A DNA stretch of 64,000 nucleotides, taken from positions 51,827 through 115,826 of the forward strand of contig DBTY01000053.1 of NCBI GenBank assembly GCA_002307295.1. Direction: 5' to 3'. A program made the translations under genes and the position numbers. Each line of letters starts with the position of its first letter. The stretch's first letter is position 1. Below are positions 1 to 8,307 of this stretch, piece by piece. The notes below the pieces were generated by a model. That model had not been told where the DNA came from, searched no databases, and saw only the letters and a list, made by a program, of their open reading frames with translations. This stretch comes from Ignavibacteriales bacterium UBA1304. GTDB lineage: Bacteria; Bacteroidota; Ignavibacteria; Ignavibacteriales; Ignavibacteriaceae.

Positions 1-41
1 TCCTTACCAAGGATGTGCTCTACCATCTGAGCTACGTCAGC
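1..41 (-). tRNA. tRNA-Thr (GGT), 5' part only, cut by window edge
   Basis: Reading the minus strand from 41, the sequence starts with acceptor strand GCTGACG, followed by a D-arm (AGCTCAG...GAGC) and an anticodon stem with loop TTGGTAA, so the anticodon is GGT. The 3' half lies off the left edge. It is the third tRNA of a Tyr-Gly-Thr set on the same strand. In E. coli and many other bacteria this order is followed by tufB, so EF-Tu is predicted just outside the window. Confidence 0.9.
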
Positions 42-54
42 AACTTTTGTTGCT

Positions 55-131
<77 letters not shown>

Positions 132-195
132 ATGCTTGTCTTATTTAAACTAACTTATGAAAACCCCGGCTTCCCGGGATTTTCATTCTTCATTG

Positions 196-279
196 TGGGC
201 GGCGAGGGACTCGAACCCCCAAAGGCGTAAGCCAACGGATTTACAGTCCGCCCCGGCTCTCCAACTCCGGCGTCCGCCC
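196..279 (-). tRNA. tRNA-Tyr (GTA)
   Basis: The minus strand gives acceptor GGGCGGA/GCCGCCC with a long variable arm and anticodon loop containing GTA, which are the class II features of tRNA-Tyr. The discriminator base is A. CCA is not encoded. It is the first gene of the Tyr-Gly-Thr tRNA run. Confidence 0.96.
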
Positions 280-438
280 ATTTTTATAAACGAGCTCCAA
301 ATATATTTGGATTTTTTTTTAAATGCAAATCTAATTTGATTTTATTTTCACATTTTCCCCTTTTTTATCCTTATTTTTTCATTTTTTTTCTTTTTCTGAG
401 CTTTTATCATGCCTAAACTGCTTTTTGGCTATCGCTCT

Positions 439-801
439 CTATTCGTCCCGTTTTACTATTTCTGGTGAAAATGCAGGCAAACAAACTGCTATGTATTCCG
501 CTCCGCCTGCTTCAGGAGTACTGTATCTTACCCATTCTCCTTTATTGGAACATATCAGATCGCCTTCCTTAACAATAAACTTCTCTTTTTCGGTTTCGAC
601 CGTCAGGCTGCCTTTTATTACATATGTATACTCGTCAAATTCCGGCTTTTGCCCGGGTTCTATCCAGCCTTCAGGACTATTCATTCGCGCTATGCTTACG
701 TCTGAATTGCCGCTGTTTACTCTTCCGATAAACTCAGATATTATCTTTGGCTTATTGCCAGCCGCTGGTATTATTGTCGGTTCTTTTATCAACTTAGCCA
801 T
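439..801 (-). CDS. Cupin-domain protein
   Basis: A 120-residue single-domain protein with the cupin beta-barrel pattern: motif 1 region around PEFDEYTYVIKGSLTVE (residues about 53-69) and motif 2 region around VKEGDLICSNKGEWVRY. Motif 1 keeps the acidic and glycine positions but has Tyr where many cupins have the second His (EYTY instead of HxH), so metal binding is uncertain. No neighbour hints at a substrate. Small stand-alone cupins include isomerases, dioxygenases and sugar-binding proteins. Family call is good, function unknown. Confidence 0.8.
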   Translation of the reverse strand: MAKLIKEPTIIPAAGNKPKIISEFIGRVNSGNSDVSIARMNSPEGWIEPGQKPEFDEYTYVIKGSLTVETEKEKFIVKEGDLICSNKGEWVRYSTPEAGGAEYIAVCLPAFSPEIVKRDE

Positions 802-1074
802 ATTCAGCCTTTTATATACAATTCAAACTTGGCTAAAATATACAAATTTTTTCAATATGCAAACTTATTTTAGATGGGCATGAGTTTTAAACTCCGCTTT
901 TTAGCGCCTTTTGGGTTAAAGATGGATCAAGCCGAGATAAAAAGAATCTTTAGCTTTGCAAAAACGTGTCCATTCAAGGCTATAAAAAGGAAAAAACGAC
1001 ATATATTTTCAATGTTTTTCCCCCTCCGTTTGAAGGAGTGGAATAAGGGGCGGTTTAAGTTTTAATTTGCCTGT
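802..1074. other. Non-coding gap with a 19-base sequence repeated at 39286
   Basis: No convincing gene. A short plus-strand open frame (874-1065) has unusual Phe/Lys-rich composition and no ribosome site. Bases 885-903 are identical to bases 39286-39304, and both copies are preceded closely by TTTTAGATG. Bases 1020-1050 hold imperfect CCCCTCC/GGAG and GGGGCGG inverted elements. This looks like intergenic repeat debris, function unknown. Confidence 0.4.
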
Positions 1075-2229
1075 TTACGCATTTTTTAGTTTGTTTTTAT
1101 CTATCACCTTCATCTCTATAAGAACGTCCTCAATTGCGTTTATCAGAACCTTTATATCATCTGGGAATATCCTCCCCATAGTCGCAATACGAAACCCGGG
1201 ATAGTTGCTTAAACTTCCTCTGTAAATTACCTGTCCCCTTTCCTTCAGCAAAAGATAAAACTTATCATAAGAAAAATTTGGATGATCGTGATGCAGAAAT
1301 GAAACTATAACAGAGCTTCTTAGACCTGGAAACAAGTATTCCCTGAATCCGAACTTATGCATTCCTTCAATAAGTAAATCAGCATTTGCTTTATATCTTA
1401 TTGCCCTTTCTTCAACTCCCCCCTCCTCTTCTAATTCATTTAACGCCTGCTGGAAAGCCAAAAGAATATGCGTAGGAGGAGTAAAGCGGAAATCTCCCGT
1501 CGCTTCAAATTCCTGCCATTGACTGAAAAGATCATACGTATAAACGCGTTTATAGTCTTTTGTTTTTATTAATTCCTTACGCAATGCGATGATAATCGAA
1601 AATCCTGGCAGTCCTTCAAAGCACTTGCACGAATCCGCCACAAGATAATCTATATTGAAATCCTTTATATTCATTGGAGTGGCTCCGAATGTTGTGACTG
1701 CATCCACAAAATATATTTTATCATATTTTTTAACTACTTCCCCAATCTCCTTAACGGGATTCATTATCCCGGAAGTTGTTTCGCAATGCACTACGGCCAC
1801 ATTTGTAATTTTTTTATCCGTCTGAAGAATTTTTTCCACTGCTTCAATATTTGTAAGCGCGTTTTCCTGAGATTCAGAAACGCAGTATTCAATTTTCAGC
1901 GTCTTAGCCATTTCAATCATTCTGCGTCCGTAAACGCCGTTTACTACAAACAAAACTTTCCCAGTTGGAGGGACGGTAGAAGCAATAACCGCTTCAAGTG
2001 CAAATGTTCCGCTCCCTTGCAATAAAATTGCCTCGTATCCATTTTTGCTTACTCCCCCTATCTTCAGCAGCCTTTTCCTTATATCGGCTACTATGGCTCG
2101 CAGCTCGGAATCGCGCGAACCAATATCCCTCATCATTGCCATTTTAATGCTTCGGCTGGTTGTAATTGGACCGGGAGTAAACAGTATCTTATCTTTCCAG
2201 TTTCCAAATCCGTTAAATTTATGATTCAT
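1075..2229 (-). CDS. phnW: 2-aminoethylphosphonate--pyruvate transaminase
   Basis: 384 residues, class V PLP aminotransferase fold, normal PhnW length. It begins with the family's LFTPGPITTS segment (residues 16-25) followed by MMRDIGSRD. The PLP Lys is K202 in DSCKCFEGLPGF, and the cofactor-binding Asp is D176 in VDAVTTFG. PhnW converts 2-aminoethylphosphonate and pyruvate to phosphonoacetaldehyde and alanine in the cytosol. The usual partners phnX (hydrolase) or phnA/phnY are not next to it, and no phosphonate transporter is nearby. It may act in phosphonate catabolism with distant partners or in reverse in phosphonolipid synthesis. Related aminotransferases (serine-glyoxylate type) are less likely given the N-terminus. 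Confidence 0.9.
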   Translation of the reverse strand: MNHKFNGFGNWKDKILFTPGPITTSRSIKMAMMRDIGSRDSELRAIVADIRKRLLKIGGVSKNGYEAILLQGSGTFALEAVIASTVPPTGKVLFVVNGVYGRRMIEMAKTLKIEYCVSESQENALTNIEAVEKILQTDKKITNVAVVHCETTSGIMNPVKEIGEVVKKYDKIYFVDAVTTFGATPMNIKDFNIDYLVADSCKCFEGLPGFSIIIALRKELIKTKDYKRVYTYDLFSQWQEFEATGDFRFTPPTHILLAFQQALNELEEEGGVEERAIRYKANADLLIEGMHKFGFREYLFPGLRSSVIVSFLHHDHPNFSYDKFYLLLKERGQVIYRGSLSNYPGFRIATMGRIFPDDIKVLINAIEDVLIEMKVIDKNKLKNA

Positions 2230-2583
2230 CTATTCTCCAATTTCAATATGTATATTCTGACGGGACAAAACCGGAGTAAAGACTCGTAATTATTTCTTTA
2301 TTTTTCAAATTTCACCCTTATATGTATAGTAAAAGCTGCAAAATAAATTTACAGATATTCAGCCAACTGATTGTTAAGCCATTATTAAATTTCGGTTATT
2401 TAATTATTATGACAGACTTTGCCTGCATGGATTTGCGCCGAACCAGCCAGAACTGCTATTTGCAGAATTGAAGAGCAATTGAAGCTTTTATTTATTCGCC
2501 CTGATAGTCGTTAAAGCTTGTTATTAGTATTAAATAGAATGGATTTTACTGAGGCAAGGGGAATACTTTACGGTCAGTACAAT
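2230..2583. other. Gap without a recognised gene
   Basis: About 350 bases between phnW and the thioredoxin gene terminator, AT-rich, with stops in all frames. I see no RNA gene or clear repeat. The part beside 2229 should hold the promoter of a gene upstream of phnW only if transcription starts here on the minus strand. Confidence 0.5.
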
Positions 2584-2637
2584 TAAAAAACCTCTCTTAA
2601 ACTCGCTTTTCTGTAAAAGAAGCGGGGAAAAGAGAGG
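2584..2637 (-). terminator. Rho-independent terminator of the thioredoxin-TPR gene
   Basis: On the minus strand, CCTCTCTT and AAGAGAGG arms flank an internal hairpin (CCGCTTCTTTTACAGAAAAGCG), followed by TTTTTT. It lies 24 bases after the stop codon at 2661. Confidence 0.85.
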
Positions 2638-2660
2638 TCTTGTTTAAACATACGATGTAA

Positions 2661-3851
2661 TTACTGTTTTTTCATTTGCTCTAAAGTTTGTTGCAGCTGC
2701 TCTGCGCCTTCTCCCTCTTTCTTGGCTAATTCGACCGCTTCCGTTTCATATTTAATCGCTTCTTCTTTTTTGCCAAGTTTGAAAAGTATATTGGCATAGG
2801 TATCGACTATACCGGCCGACTTTTCTACGTCGATCCCTTTTTTAGCCCATAATAGAGCCGCAGAAAGTTTATCCTTATCGATTGTGTTTTCAAATACCGT
2901 CCATGCCGCGGCGTTCAGAATACCAGCGTCAGTCCCCATAAATTTTATAACCTTTTCGGCGGCCGGAACAAATTTATCCATATCTTTCTGGCGTTGATAT
3001 AACGAGAAATCTGCAACGGCAAAAACGTCTTCTGTTTTATCATAACCGGATTTTTCCACAATTTCTTTTACAGAGTCATAAGCCGTCTGACTAAATACTT
3101 TTGCCCGTAAAACTTTTTCAAATTTCAAAGTAAATACATTTCTTAGCTTTCCGTCCACTTCGCTTTCGGTAAACGCTTTAGAAAACTTGCTTTTGTTTTT
3201 TACTATATACTTTATTTCCCGTGAATCTGCATTGTTCTGATAGTCTTTAATTACCAGCCAGTTTTCTTTTTCTGTTAACTGCTTATCGCTTAGTCCGGCA
3301 AAATAAGCCGCCGAAACCTCGTCATAATTTGAATAACTGTCTTTCAGCTTTCCTAAATATTCAAGAATAAACTTTGCGTCTCTCCACCCGCTTTCATATT
3401 TCTTTTTGTAAGTAATCAGCTGTTTTTCAGGATTCATAGCGTCCTGCCCTAATTGGATAAACGCCTTAGCCTGCATTGAACCGACAGCCTTGTGAACAAC
3501 TTCGCCTGCGCTATTTATAAAAAAGAGACTTGGAAAAACGTTTACGCCGTATTTAGCGCGCAATTCAATTCCTTCTCCTTTTTCCATATCAAAGTGAGCG
3601 TTAACAAAATTAGTATTATAAAAATCCGCAACGGAATCTTTTGTAAATATCTGCGACGCCAAAAACTTACATGGTCCGCACCAGGAAGCATAGGCGTCTA
3701 AAAAGATAAGTTTGTTCTCGCTTTTTGCTTTTGCCAAAATATCTTTCCATGTAGTATCTTCAAAAGTTATGGATCTGTTCTGCGCAAAACTTATTGCCGG
3801 AATTAAACCGACTAATAAAGCGACGATTAGAATCATATTGCGTTTTTTCAT
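2661..3851 (-). CDS. Secreted thioredoxin-fold protein with C-terminal helical repeats
   Basis: 396 residues. An N-terminal signal peptide (MKKRNMILIVALLVGLIPAISFAQ) sends it to the periplasm. A thioredoxin domain follows with active site WCGPCK (C58, C61) in the context DAYASWCGPCKFLASQIF, typical of the DsbD-gamma/thioredoxin_7 type. The C-terminal 200 residues are helical and end in a TPR-like unit (VDTYANILFKLGKKEEAIKYETEAVELAKK). Probably a periplasmic thiol-disulfide reductase or chaperone. The next gene downstream of its start side, at 3913-4401, encodes a DsbD N-terminal-like domain, so both may be in one electron-transfer chain. Partner membrane protein (DsbD-beta/CcdA) is not in the window. 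Confidence 0.85.
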   Translation of the reverse strand: MKKRNMILIVALLVGLIPAISFAQNRSITFEDTTWKDILAKAKSENKLIFLDAYASWCGPCKFLASQIFTKDSVADFYNTNFVNAHFDMEKGEGIELRAKYGVNVFPSLFFINSAGEVVHKAVGSMQAKAFIQLGQDAMNPEKQLITYKKKYESGWRDAKFILEYLGKLKDSYSNYDEVSAAYFAGLSDKQLTEKENWLVIKDYQNNADSREIKYIVKNKSKFSKAFTESEVDGKLRNVFTLKFEKVLRAKVFSQTAYDSVKEIVEKSGYDKTEDVFAVADFSLYQRQKDMDKFVPAAEKVIKFMGTDAGILNAAAWTVFENTIDKDKLSAALLWAKKGIDVEKSAGIVDTYANILFKLGKKEEAIKYETEAVELAKKEGEGAEQLQQTLEQMKKQ

Positions 3852-3912
3852 TTTTTCCCTTCCAATGTGAAATAATGTTATTATAAAAATCAGATTAATC
3901 TATTTTGAGAAT

Positions 3913-4401
3913 TTATTTTTTGATAAATGCGAACGTTTTTTTACAACGCGCCGTTTCTGGAGCTGAACAAGTCTGGTTGTTGCACGCCTGATACTGCAAT
4001 TCAAAATTCACTGTAATTTCCGCAGAGTCGTTATCCGCCGCCGTTATGACGCCAGTGATAACGCTTTCGTCTAGAAAAACAGAAAGCGGCGCATCGCTAA
4101 ATCCGGTTTTAATTTTAGCCGAAACTGGATAAACTATATTAGCAGTATCTATCTTTGCCTGAGAAGTAACAGAAAGCAGCGTAGGTATTAAAAAGTCTTC
4201 TCCCGGCTGATTTGAATTTATATGCCAGCCATTTTCAATATTCAATTTTACAGCGAAACCTATTTTATCTCCGGCGGCCAGCGTATCGCTTGAGGTTTGA
4301 ACCGATATAGTTACTTTGCCGTTATCGGCATCCTGAGCTAAAACAGATAAAGAGCAAGCGGCAGTTAGCAAAACGACAAACAAAAACACGTATTTAGCCA
4401 T
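3913..4401 (-). CDS. DsbD alpha-like periplasmic domain protein
   Basis: 162 residues: a signal peptide (MAKYVFLFVVLLTAACSLSVLAQ) and one immunoglobulin-like domain resembling the N-terminal (alpha) domain of DsbD. The end, YQACNNQTCSAPET (C140, C145), matches the DsbD/ScsB alpha motif YQACxxxxCxxPxT whose cysteines exchange thiols. A third Cys (C153) follows. Full-length DsbD has eight further membrane helices and a thioredoxin domain, which are absent here. The thioredoxin protein at 2661-3851 lies 61 bases downstream on the same strand and probably forms an operon with it. Confidence 0.85.
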   Translation of the reverse strand: MAKYVFLFVVLLTAACSLSVLAQDADNGKVTISVQTSSDTLAAGDKIGFAVKLNIENGWHINSNQPGEDFLIPTLLSVTSQAKIDTANIVYPVSAKIKTGFSDAPLSVFLDESVITGVITAADNDSAEITVNFELQYQACNNQTCSAPETARCKKTFAFIKK

Positions 4402-4532
4402 ATAAAATTTTATCCTGATTATGTAAAATCTCTGGTAATAAAACCAGGCTTTGAAAATACAATATTTATTTGATTTTGTAAAATCCCATGTTTTATTCCA
4501 TTTATTTCCTACGCCGCCATGTAATTGTCCTG

Positions 4533-4558
4533 GCAGGTCTCCGACCTTGCAAGGTCGG
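4533..4558. repeat. Palindromic repeat, copy 1
   Basis: Contains an 18-base perfect palindrome CCGACCTTGCAAGGTCGG (4541-4558). The 26 bases match 5665-5690 at 23 positions. Both copies flank the alpha/beta hydrolase gene. This looks like a small REP-like intergenic element. Confidence 0.6.
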
Positions 4559-4672
4559 AAAAAAACGTTTGTTTTTCTCAGCCAGCCCCTTGCTTTTTTA
4601 TATGCAAGCGAAGTAATTTATGTTTTATTTTAAAAATTGTTACGCCTATACAAATAAAGGAGCTCTGCATAA

Positions 4673-5554
4673 ATGGATTTTTTACATGAATACACTAGCG
4701 ACGGTCTTTGTCTGCCCGGCTTTCACTGGAGCCCAGAGCGCAGAGAAACCTGTATTATCAGCGTTCATGGAATACTCGATCATATTCTGGAAAATTATTT
4801 TGCAGAAGAAATAGCTAAAGTCAGCGTAGAACATGGATACGGATTTCTGTACGGACACAATCGCTCATATGGCGCTATCACCGATATTGGGACTAATGTT
4901 ATTAATAAAGACGGCAGCGTCAAGACTAAACATTGTGGGACTGCATTTGACGTATTTGAAGATAGCGTTTACGACATACAACTATGGATTGATACGGCAA
5001 TAAAATTAGGCTATAAAAATGTTATTTTAATAGCGCATAGCATGGGGTGCAATAAAACAGTTTATTATCTTTCACAAAATCAACCAAGCGAATTGCGCGG
5101 CGTTATACTAATGTCCCCCTCCGATTTTTCCGGCATGGCAAAAATGGATCCCGGTTACATGAGCTTGCTAAATGAAGCCAAGAGCAACATCGCAGCAGGC
5201 CGTCCTGAAAAACTTTTATCAGCCCAGATATGGGGCTTCCTATATTTAAGCTCGGCCACTTTTGTTAATTTTTTTGAGAATCAAAATTTAGCGGATACTT
5301 TGCCGATAATAGAAAGTCCTTCAGTTTTTACGCAATTAGGCAAAATTAAAGTCCCCATTCTTGCTACTATCGGCTCAAACGATATTGTTATCTTCCGTTC
5401 CGCCGAAGAAGATTTTGAGCTCTTAAAATCGCGCGCTGCAGCCTGCCCGGATTTTTCGTACAAAATAATTAACGGAGCAAACCACCGCTACATGAATAAA
5501 GGCGCCGAATTAGCCAACGTAATAATCAACTGGGTAGAAAAAATAAGCAAGTAA
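4673..5554 (+). CDS. Alpha/beta hydrolase (DUF1749-like)
   Basis: 293 residues, no signal peptide, cytosolic. The catalytic triad can be placed: nucleophile S123 in the elbow AHSMGC, acid D237 in GSNDIV, and H271 in NGANHRYM. An oxyanion-hole type HG occurs in SVHGI (residues 30-34). The overall order resembles the DUF1749/serine-esterase group found in fungi and bacteria. Substrate unknown. The start ATG is preceded by GGAGCTCTGCATAA, with an AGGAG at about 4658-4662. It stands alone on the plus strand and is flanked on both sides by copies of a palindromic repeat. Confidence 0.85.
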   Translation: MDFLHEYTSDGLCLPGFHWSPERRETCIISVHGILDHILENYFAEEIAKVSVEHGYGFLYGHNRSYGAITDIGTNVINKDGSVKTKHCGTAFDVFEDSVYDIQLWIDTAIKLGYKNVILIAHSMGCNKTVYYLSQNQPSELRGVILMSPSDFSGMAKMDPGYMSLLNEAKSNIAAGRPEKLLSAQIWGFLYLSSATFVNFFENQNLADTLPIIESPSVFTQLGKIKVPILATIGSNDIVIFRSAEEDFELLKSRAAACPDFSYKIINGANHRYMNKGAELANVIINWVEKISK

Positions 5555-5565
5555 TAATAAGGTTT

Positions 5566-5606
5566 ATTTTCCTTCTACAACTTCCAGAACTAAACATTCT
5601 TTAATA
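5566..5606 (-). repeat. Duplicated 3' end of the gene at 5752 (fragment)
   Basis: These 41 bases match bases 5754-5794, the last codons of the neighbouring gene, at 39 positions. Read on the minus strand they would encode the same final residues (KECLVLEVVEGK) and a stop. It is a non-functional gene fragment left by a local duplication. Confidence 0.8.
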
Positions 5607-5658
5607 CTTCAGCCTGCAAGAGTACTCTTCAAATACCTTGCAGGTTCCCGGAGTTCTT

Positions 5659-5690
5659 GACCTTGCAGGTCCCTGACCCTGCAAGGTCGG
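5659..5690. repeat. Palindromic repeat, copy 2 (hairpin between converging genes)
   Basis: GACCTTGCAGG (5659-5669) and CCTGCAAGGTC (5678-5688) are perfect 11-base arms around an 8-base loop. Bases 5665-5690 repeat 4533-4558. A related half site CCTTGCAGGT also occurs at 5637-5646. It may end transcription from either side, but there is no T-run. Confidence 0.6.
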
Positions 5691-5751
5691 CAAAATAAAT
5701 CTAACTTTAGCGTTTGTAAGGTTTCAAAAATGGCAGTTAATCAGACGGTCT

Positions 5752-7020
5752 TCATTTTCCTTCTACAACTTCCAGGACTAAACACTCTTTAATATAATGG
5801 GAATAATCATCGCCTAAACTCAGGTTGAGTACTTGTCCGTTCTTTAGTTTTTCTGTGCGCCATAGGCCGCTTATGGCTTCAAGATCAATACGTAATGGTT
5901 TGCCTGTTTCGATTTCTATTTTCTTTGAATATTCTGTAGAGCCTTCCCATATATGTTGTTTAAATACAAGATTAAAAACAAATTTATTCCCTATCCTATT
6001 AAGAGGAATTGCAGTGACTGAATAAATAACATCGCTGTCCTTATATTTCGATTCAACAAATAGTCGTTTCTTCGAAGGGCTATACATTTGAAAAGGCAGC
6101 GTCATCGAGCCTTTATAAATATCTAACATAAAACCTTCGTCGCCTCCAATTTCAGCATTGCTATGGTTTGCATAAAAATCAGCATAATCATATCCCGTAT
6201 TGTAATCCGAATAAACTCTGTTTGTTTCTGGAAGACAATTAATTTTTTTCTTTACAAAAAGGCTGTCCCCATTTTTGTTAAACCGTAGATACTCGGCGTT
6301 TATATGGATGTTCATATTGGCGTTAGCCGAATCCTTCCTGACAGATTTTGCAATATCTTTAAGCGACAGTTCATTTCCGGATGAAATTCCGTCATTCAGA
6401 TATAATGAAGGCAGTGGTTTCTTATCTGCCGCATCTTTAAAAAAAGATATTTCATTAGTAGTAGCTTCAGGGAAAATCTTTGTTAAGAAGTCTAACTTAG
6501 TCCTTTTGTTTAACGGAACAGTATAAAAGCGCTCGCAATACGAAACGTCATAGTTATTTTTGTTCGCGTTTATTTCACTTTTTTTCTGGTACAGAATATA
6601 CTTACAATAAATGCGCAGCAAACTATCCCCTGGTAAAATTTCTATAGGATAAAAGCTATAATTTAAAATCCTGTCTGCATCATAAATATTTTTACGCAAA
6701 GAATAACTGGTTAAATAAGACGACGTATCGACGGCTTTGTCATTTATATTTTCCGGATGATCTTGACGCTCCGCATATTGGTCTGAAAATTCTTTGAGAA
6801 AACCAATATCAACCGCCTCATCGCTGCCAATTAACTTAATCGGCTCGCTATTGAACAATACTCCTGTTATAAATCCCCTAAGATTTTGTCTGCCTTCTTG
6901 TCCCGTTATATTGTTGTTTCTTGCAATCTTGATTTTCACTTTAATTCTGGGATAATCAGGATTCTTAGCCGCTAAGTTTGTACTAAGTAAAAGGAGAATA
7001 AATATTATTTTTTTCATCAC
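5752..7020 (-). CDS. Secreted protein of unknown function, ECF operon member
   Basis: 422 residues with a signal peptide (KKIIFILLLLSTNLAAK). I do not recognise a family. The mature part is rich in Asn, Tyr, Ser and beta-prone segments and has no repeats or Cys-based motif beyond scattered cysteines. Its start overlaps the anti-sigma gene by 4 bases (ATGA type), so it is translated with the sigma/anti-sigma pair and is probably an envelope protein whose amount this sigma factor controls. Its 3' end is duplicated at 5566-5606. Confidence 0.8.
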   Translation of the reverse strand: MMKKIIFILLLLSTNLAAKNPDYPRIKVKIKIARNNNITGQEGRQNLRGFITGVLFNSEPIKLIGSDEAVDIGFLKEFSDQYAERQDHPENINDKAVDTSSYLTSYSLRKNIYDADRILNYSFYPIEILPGDSLLRIYCKYILYQKKSEINANKNNYDVSYCERFYTVPLNKRTKLDFLTKIFPEATTNEISFFKDAADKKPLPSLYLNDGISSGNELSLKDIAKSVRKDSANANMNIHINAEYLRFNKNGDSLFVKKKINCLPETNRVYSDYNTGYDYADFYANHSNAEIGGDEGFMLDIYKGSMTLPFQMYSPSKKRLFVESKYKDSDVIYSVTAIPLNRIGNKFVFNLVFKQHIWEGSTEYSKKIEIETGKPLRIDLEAISGLWRTEKLKNGQVLNLSLGDDYSHYIKECLVLEVVEGK

Positions 7021-7523
7021 ATACTCCCGTTTTCCTGTTTTACTAAATCAGCTTCCGTTATTTTTTCCGACGGCAAGCTCATTACGTATTCAATTATTTT
7101 TGAATCTTCATCCTGCTTTGAAGTTTCTTTCTTCTTTACAGCCTGAGGAGCCGGCAGTTTTTTAATTTGCCCGGCGCTCTCACTTTTTTCAGAAACATAA
7201 ACAGTATCATATTTAACTTCAGTTTTAGCTATATACGCAGTGCGCTCTTTACCGCCTGCCAGCAGCATTATCAGAATAACCGCCGCCGCCGCGCTTGCGT
7301 AAAAACTGATTTTATAAAACTTATTTTTACCCGCGTCCTTGTTCTTAAGCTTATCCATTTTTTGTATAAAAAAGTCCTTCGACTTTTCCTTAAGCCGCAA
7401 ATATTCCTCAAATGTATTTCGGCATTCTTTGCACGCGGCCATGTGAGCGAATAATTTTTCTTTATCTTCTTCGGCCAATTCGCCGTCTACAAACAAGCTT
7501 ATTTCAAAATCATAGTGTTTCAT
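7017..7523 (-). CDS. Anti-sigma factor, zinc-finger (zf-HC2) type
   Basis: 168 residues. The N-terminus carries the anti-sigma zinc motif HxxxCxxC (H27, C31, C34; AHMAACKEC) after FVDGEL. One membrane helix spans about residues 71-90 (ISFYASAAAAVILIMLLAG), followed by a periplasmic tail. It should hold the ECF sigma factor encoded just upstream (11-base gap) at the membrane until a signal releases it. The stop overlaps the start of the secreted-protein gene. Confidence 0.9.
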   Translation of the reverse strand: MKHYDFEISLFVDGELAEEDKEKLFAHMAACKECRNTFEEYLRLKEKSKDFFIQKMDKLKNKDAGKNKFYKISFYASAAAAVILIMLLAGGKERTAYIAKTEVKYDTVYVSEKSESAGQIKKLPAPQAVKKKETSKQDEDSKIIEYVMSLPSEKITEADLVKQENGSM

Positions 7524-7533
7524 TTTATCGCCT

Positions 7534-8007
7534 TTATTTCAAATATTTTCTTAGTCGCTGCCGGACTCTGTATAATTTTACTTTTACGTTATCTACGCTT
7601 ATTTTTAATATTTCCGCAATTTCTAAATATGAATAGCCCGCATATTCCCGCAGGTAAAATATTTCATATTCGTCTTTTGATAATTCGGCCAATGCGTCGT
7701 TTAGCGAAATGCTCGAGTCGATGTTCATCTCATATGCGTTAGGGAGAGCTCCGTCTATTTTTTGCAGTTGGTTAGATTTGCCTTCTGATTTTCTATAGCA
7801 GTAATTTCGGGTAATAGTAAGTAGCCATGTTTTATAGCTGCATTCGCCTCTAAAAGTTTCCTCGCTTTTTATAAAGCGGATAAAAACTTCCTGAACCGCG
7901 TCTTTTGCGTCGTCATAGTCTTTTAAAATGCTTAACGAATAGTTAAACACGTCGCCGGAATACGTCTGGAATAATTCTTTAGCTGACCTTTTTTTCTCAA
8001 ATATCAT
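7534..8007 (-). CDS. ECF-type RNA polymerase sigma factor
   Basis: 157 residues with region 2 (DVFNYSLSILKDYDDAKDAVQEVFIRFIKS, core and -10 binding) and region 4 helix-turn-helix (YAGYSYLEIAEILKISVDNVKVKLYRVRQRLRKYL). No region 1 or 3, as expected for the ECF group. First gene of a three-gene operon with its membrane anti-sigma factor and a secreted protein, so it probably autoregulates. I could not identify its own promoter sequence with confidence. Confidence 0.95.
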   Translation of the reverse strand: MIFEKKRSAKELFQTYSGDVFNYSLSILKDYDDAKDAVQEVFIRFIKSEETFRGECSYKTWLLTITRNYCYRKSEGKSNQLQKIDGALPNAYEMNIDSSISLNDALAELSKDEYEIFYLREYAGYSYLEIAEILKISVDNVKVKLYRVRQRLRKYLK

Positions 8008-8307
8008 AAAAGACTCAAAATTGACTTTATAATTAGATCATAAATCAGCTAAAATGTTACAACTAAAGATAAATTATTTTATTACGCGGAAGGGAGAAAC
8101 GCTAAGGGTTAGCAAGAAAGGGTAATTGTTATTAAGGAAGCAGGCATATAGATTAGGCGGATAATTGTTTTCTATCTCAGGTAGACTGCGATAGCTTTAG
8201 CTATCGTAAAACTTAAGAAACTTTATCCGTCAATTCTTGAGCGACAAGACACTATCAAAAACAATGATCATAAGAAAAATATAGCCATGATTTTTCATTT
8301 GGGGCCT
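8008..8307. other. Gap with a short perfect inverted repeat
   Basis: 300 bases without a gene. Bases 8189-8206 form the inverted repeat CGATAGCTTTAGCTATCG (8-base arms, 2-base centre), which could be an operator or a small hairpin. The bases next to 8007 should contain the promoter of the ECF operon. Confidence 0.4.

Noticed and set aside
874..1065. 63-codon plus-strand frame
   Set aside because: No ribosome site, odd Phe/Lys composition, and overlaps a repeated intergenic sequence.
4620..4814. 64-codon frame before the alpha/beta hydrolase
   Set aside because: It overlaps the start of the hydrolase in another frame, and only the hydrolase frame shows a catalytic triad.
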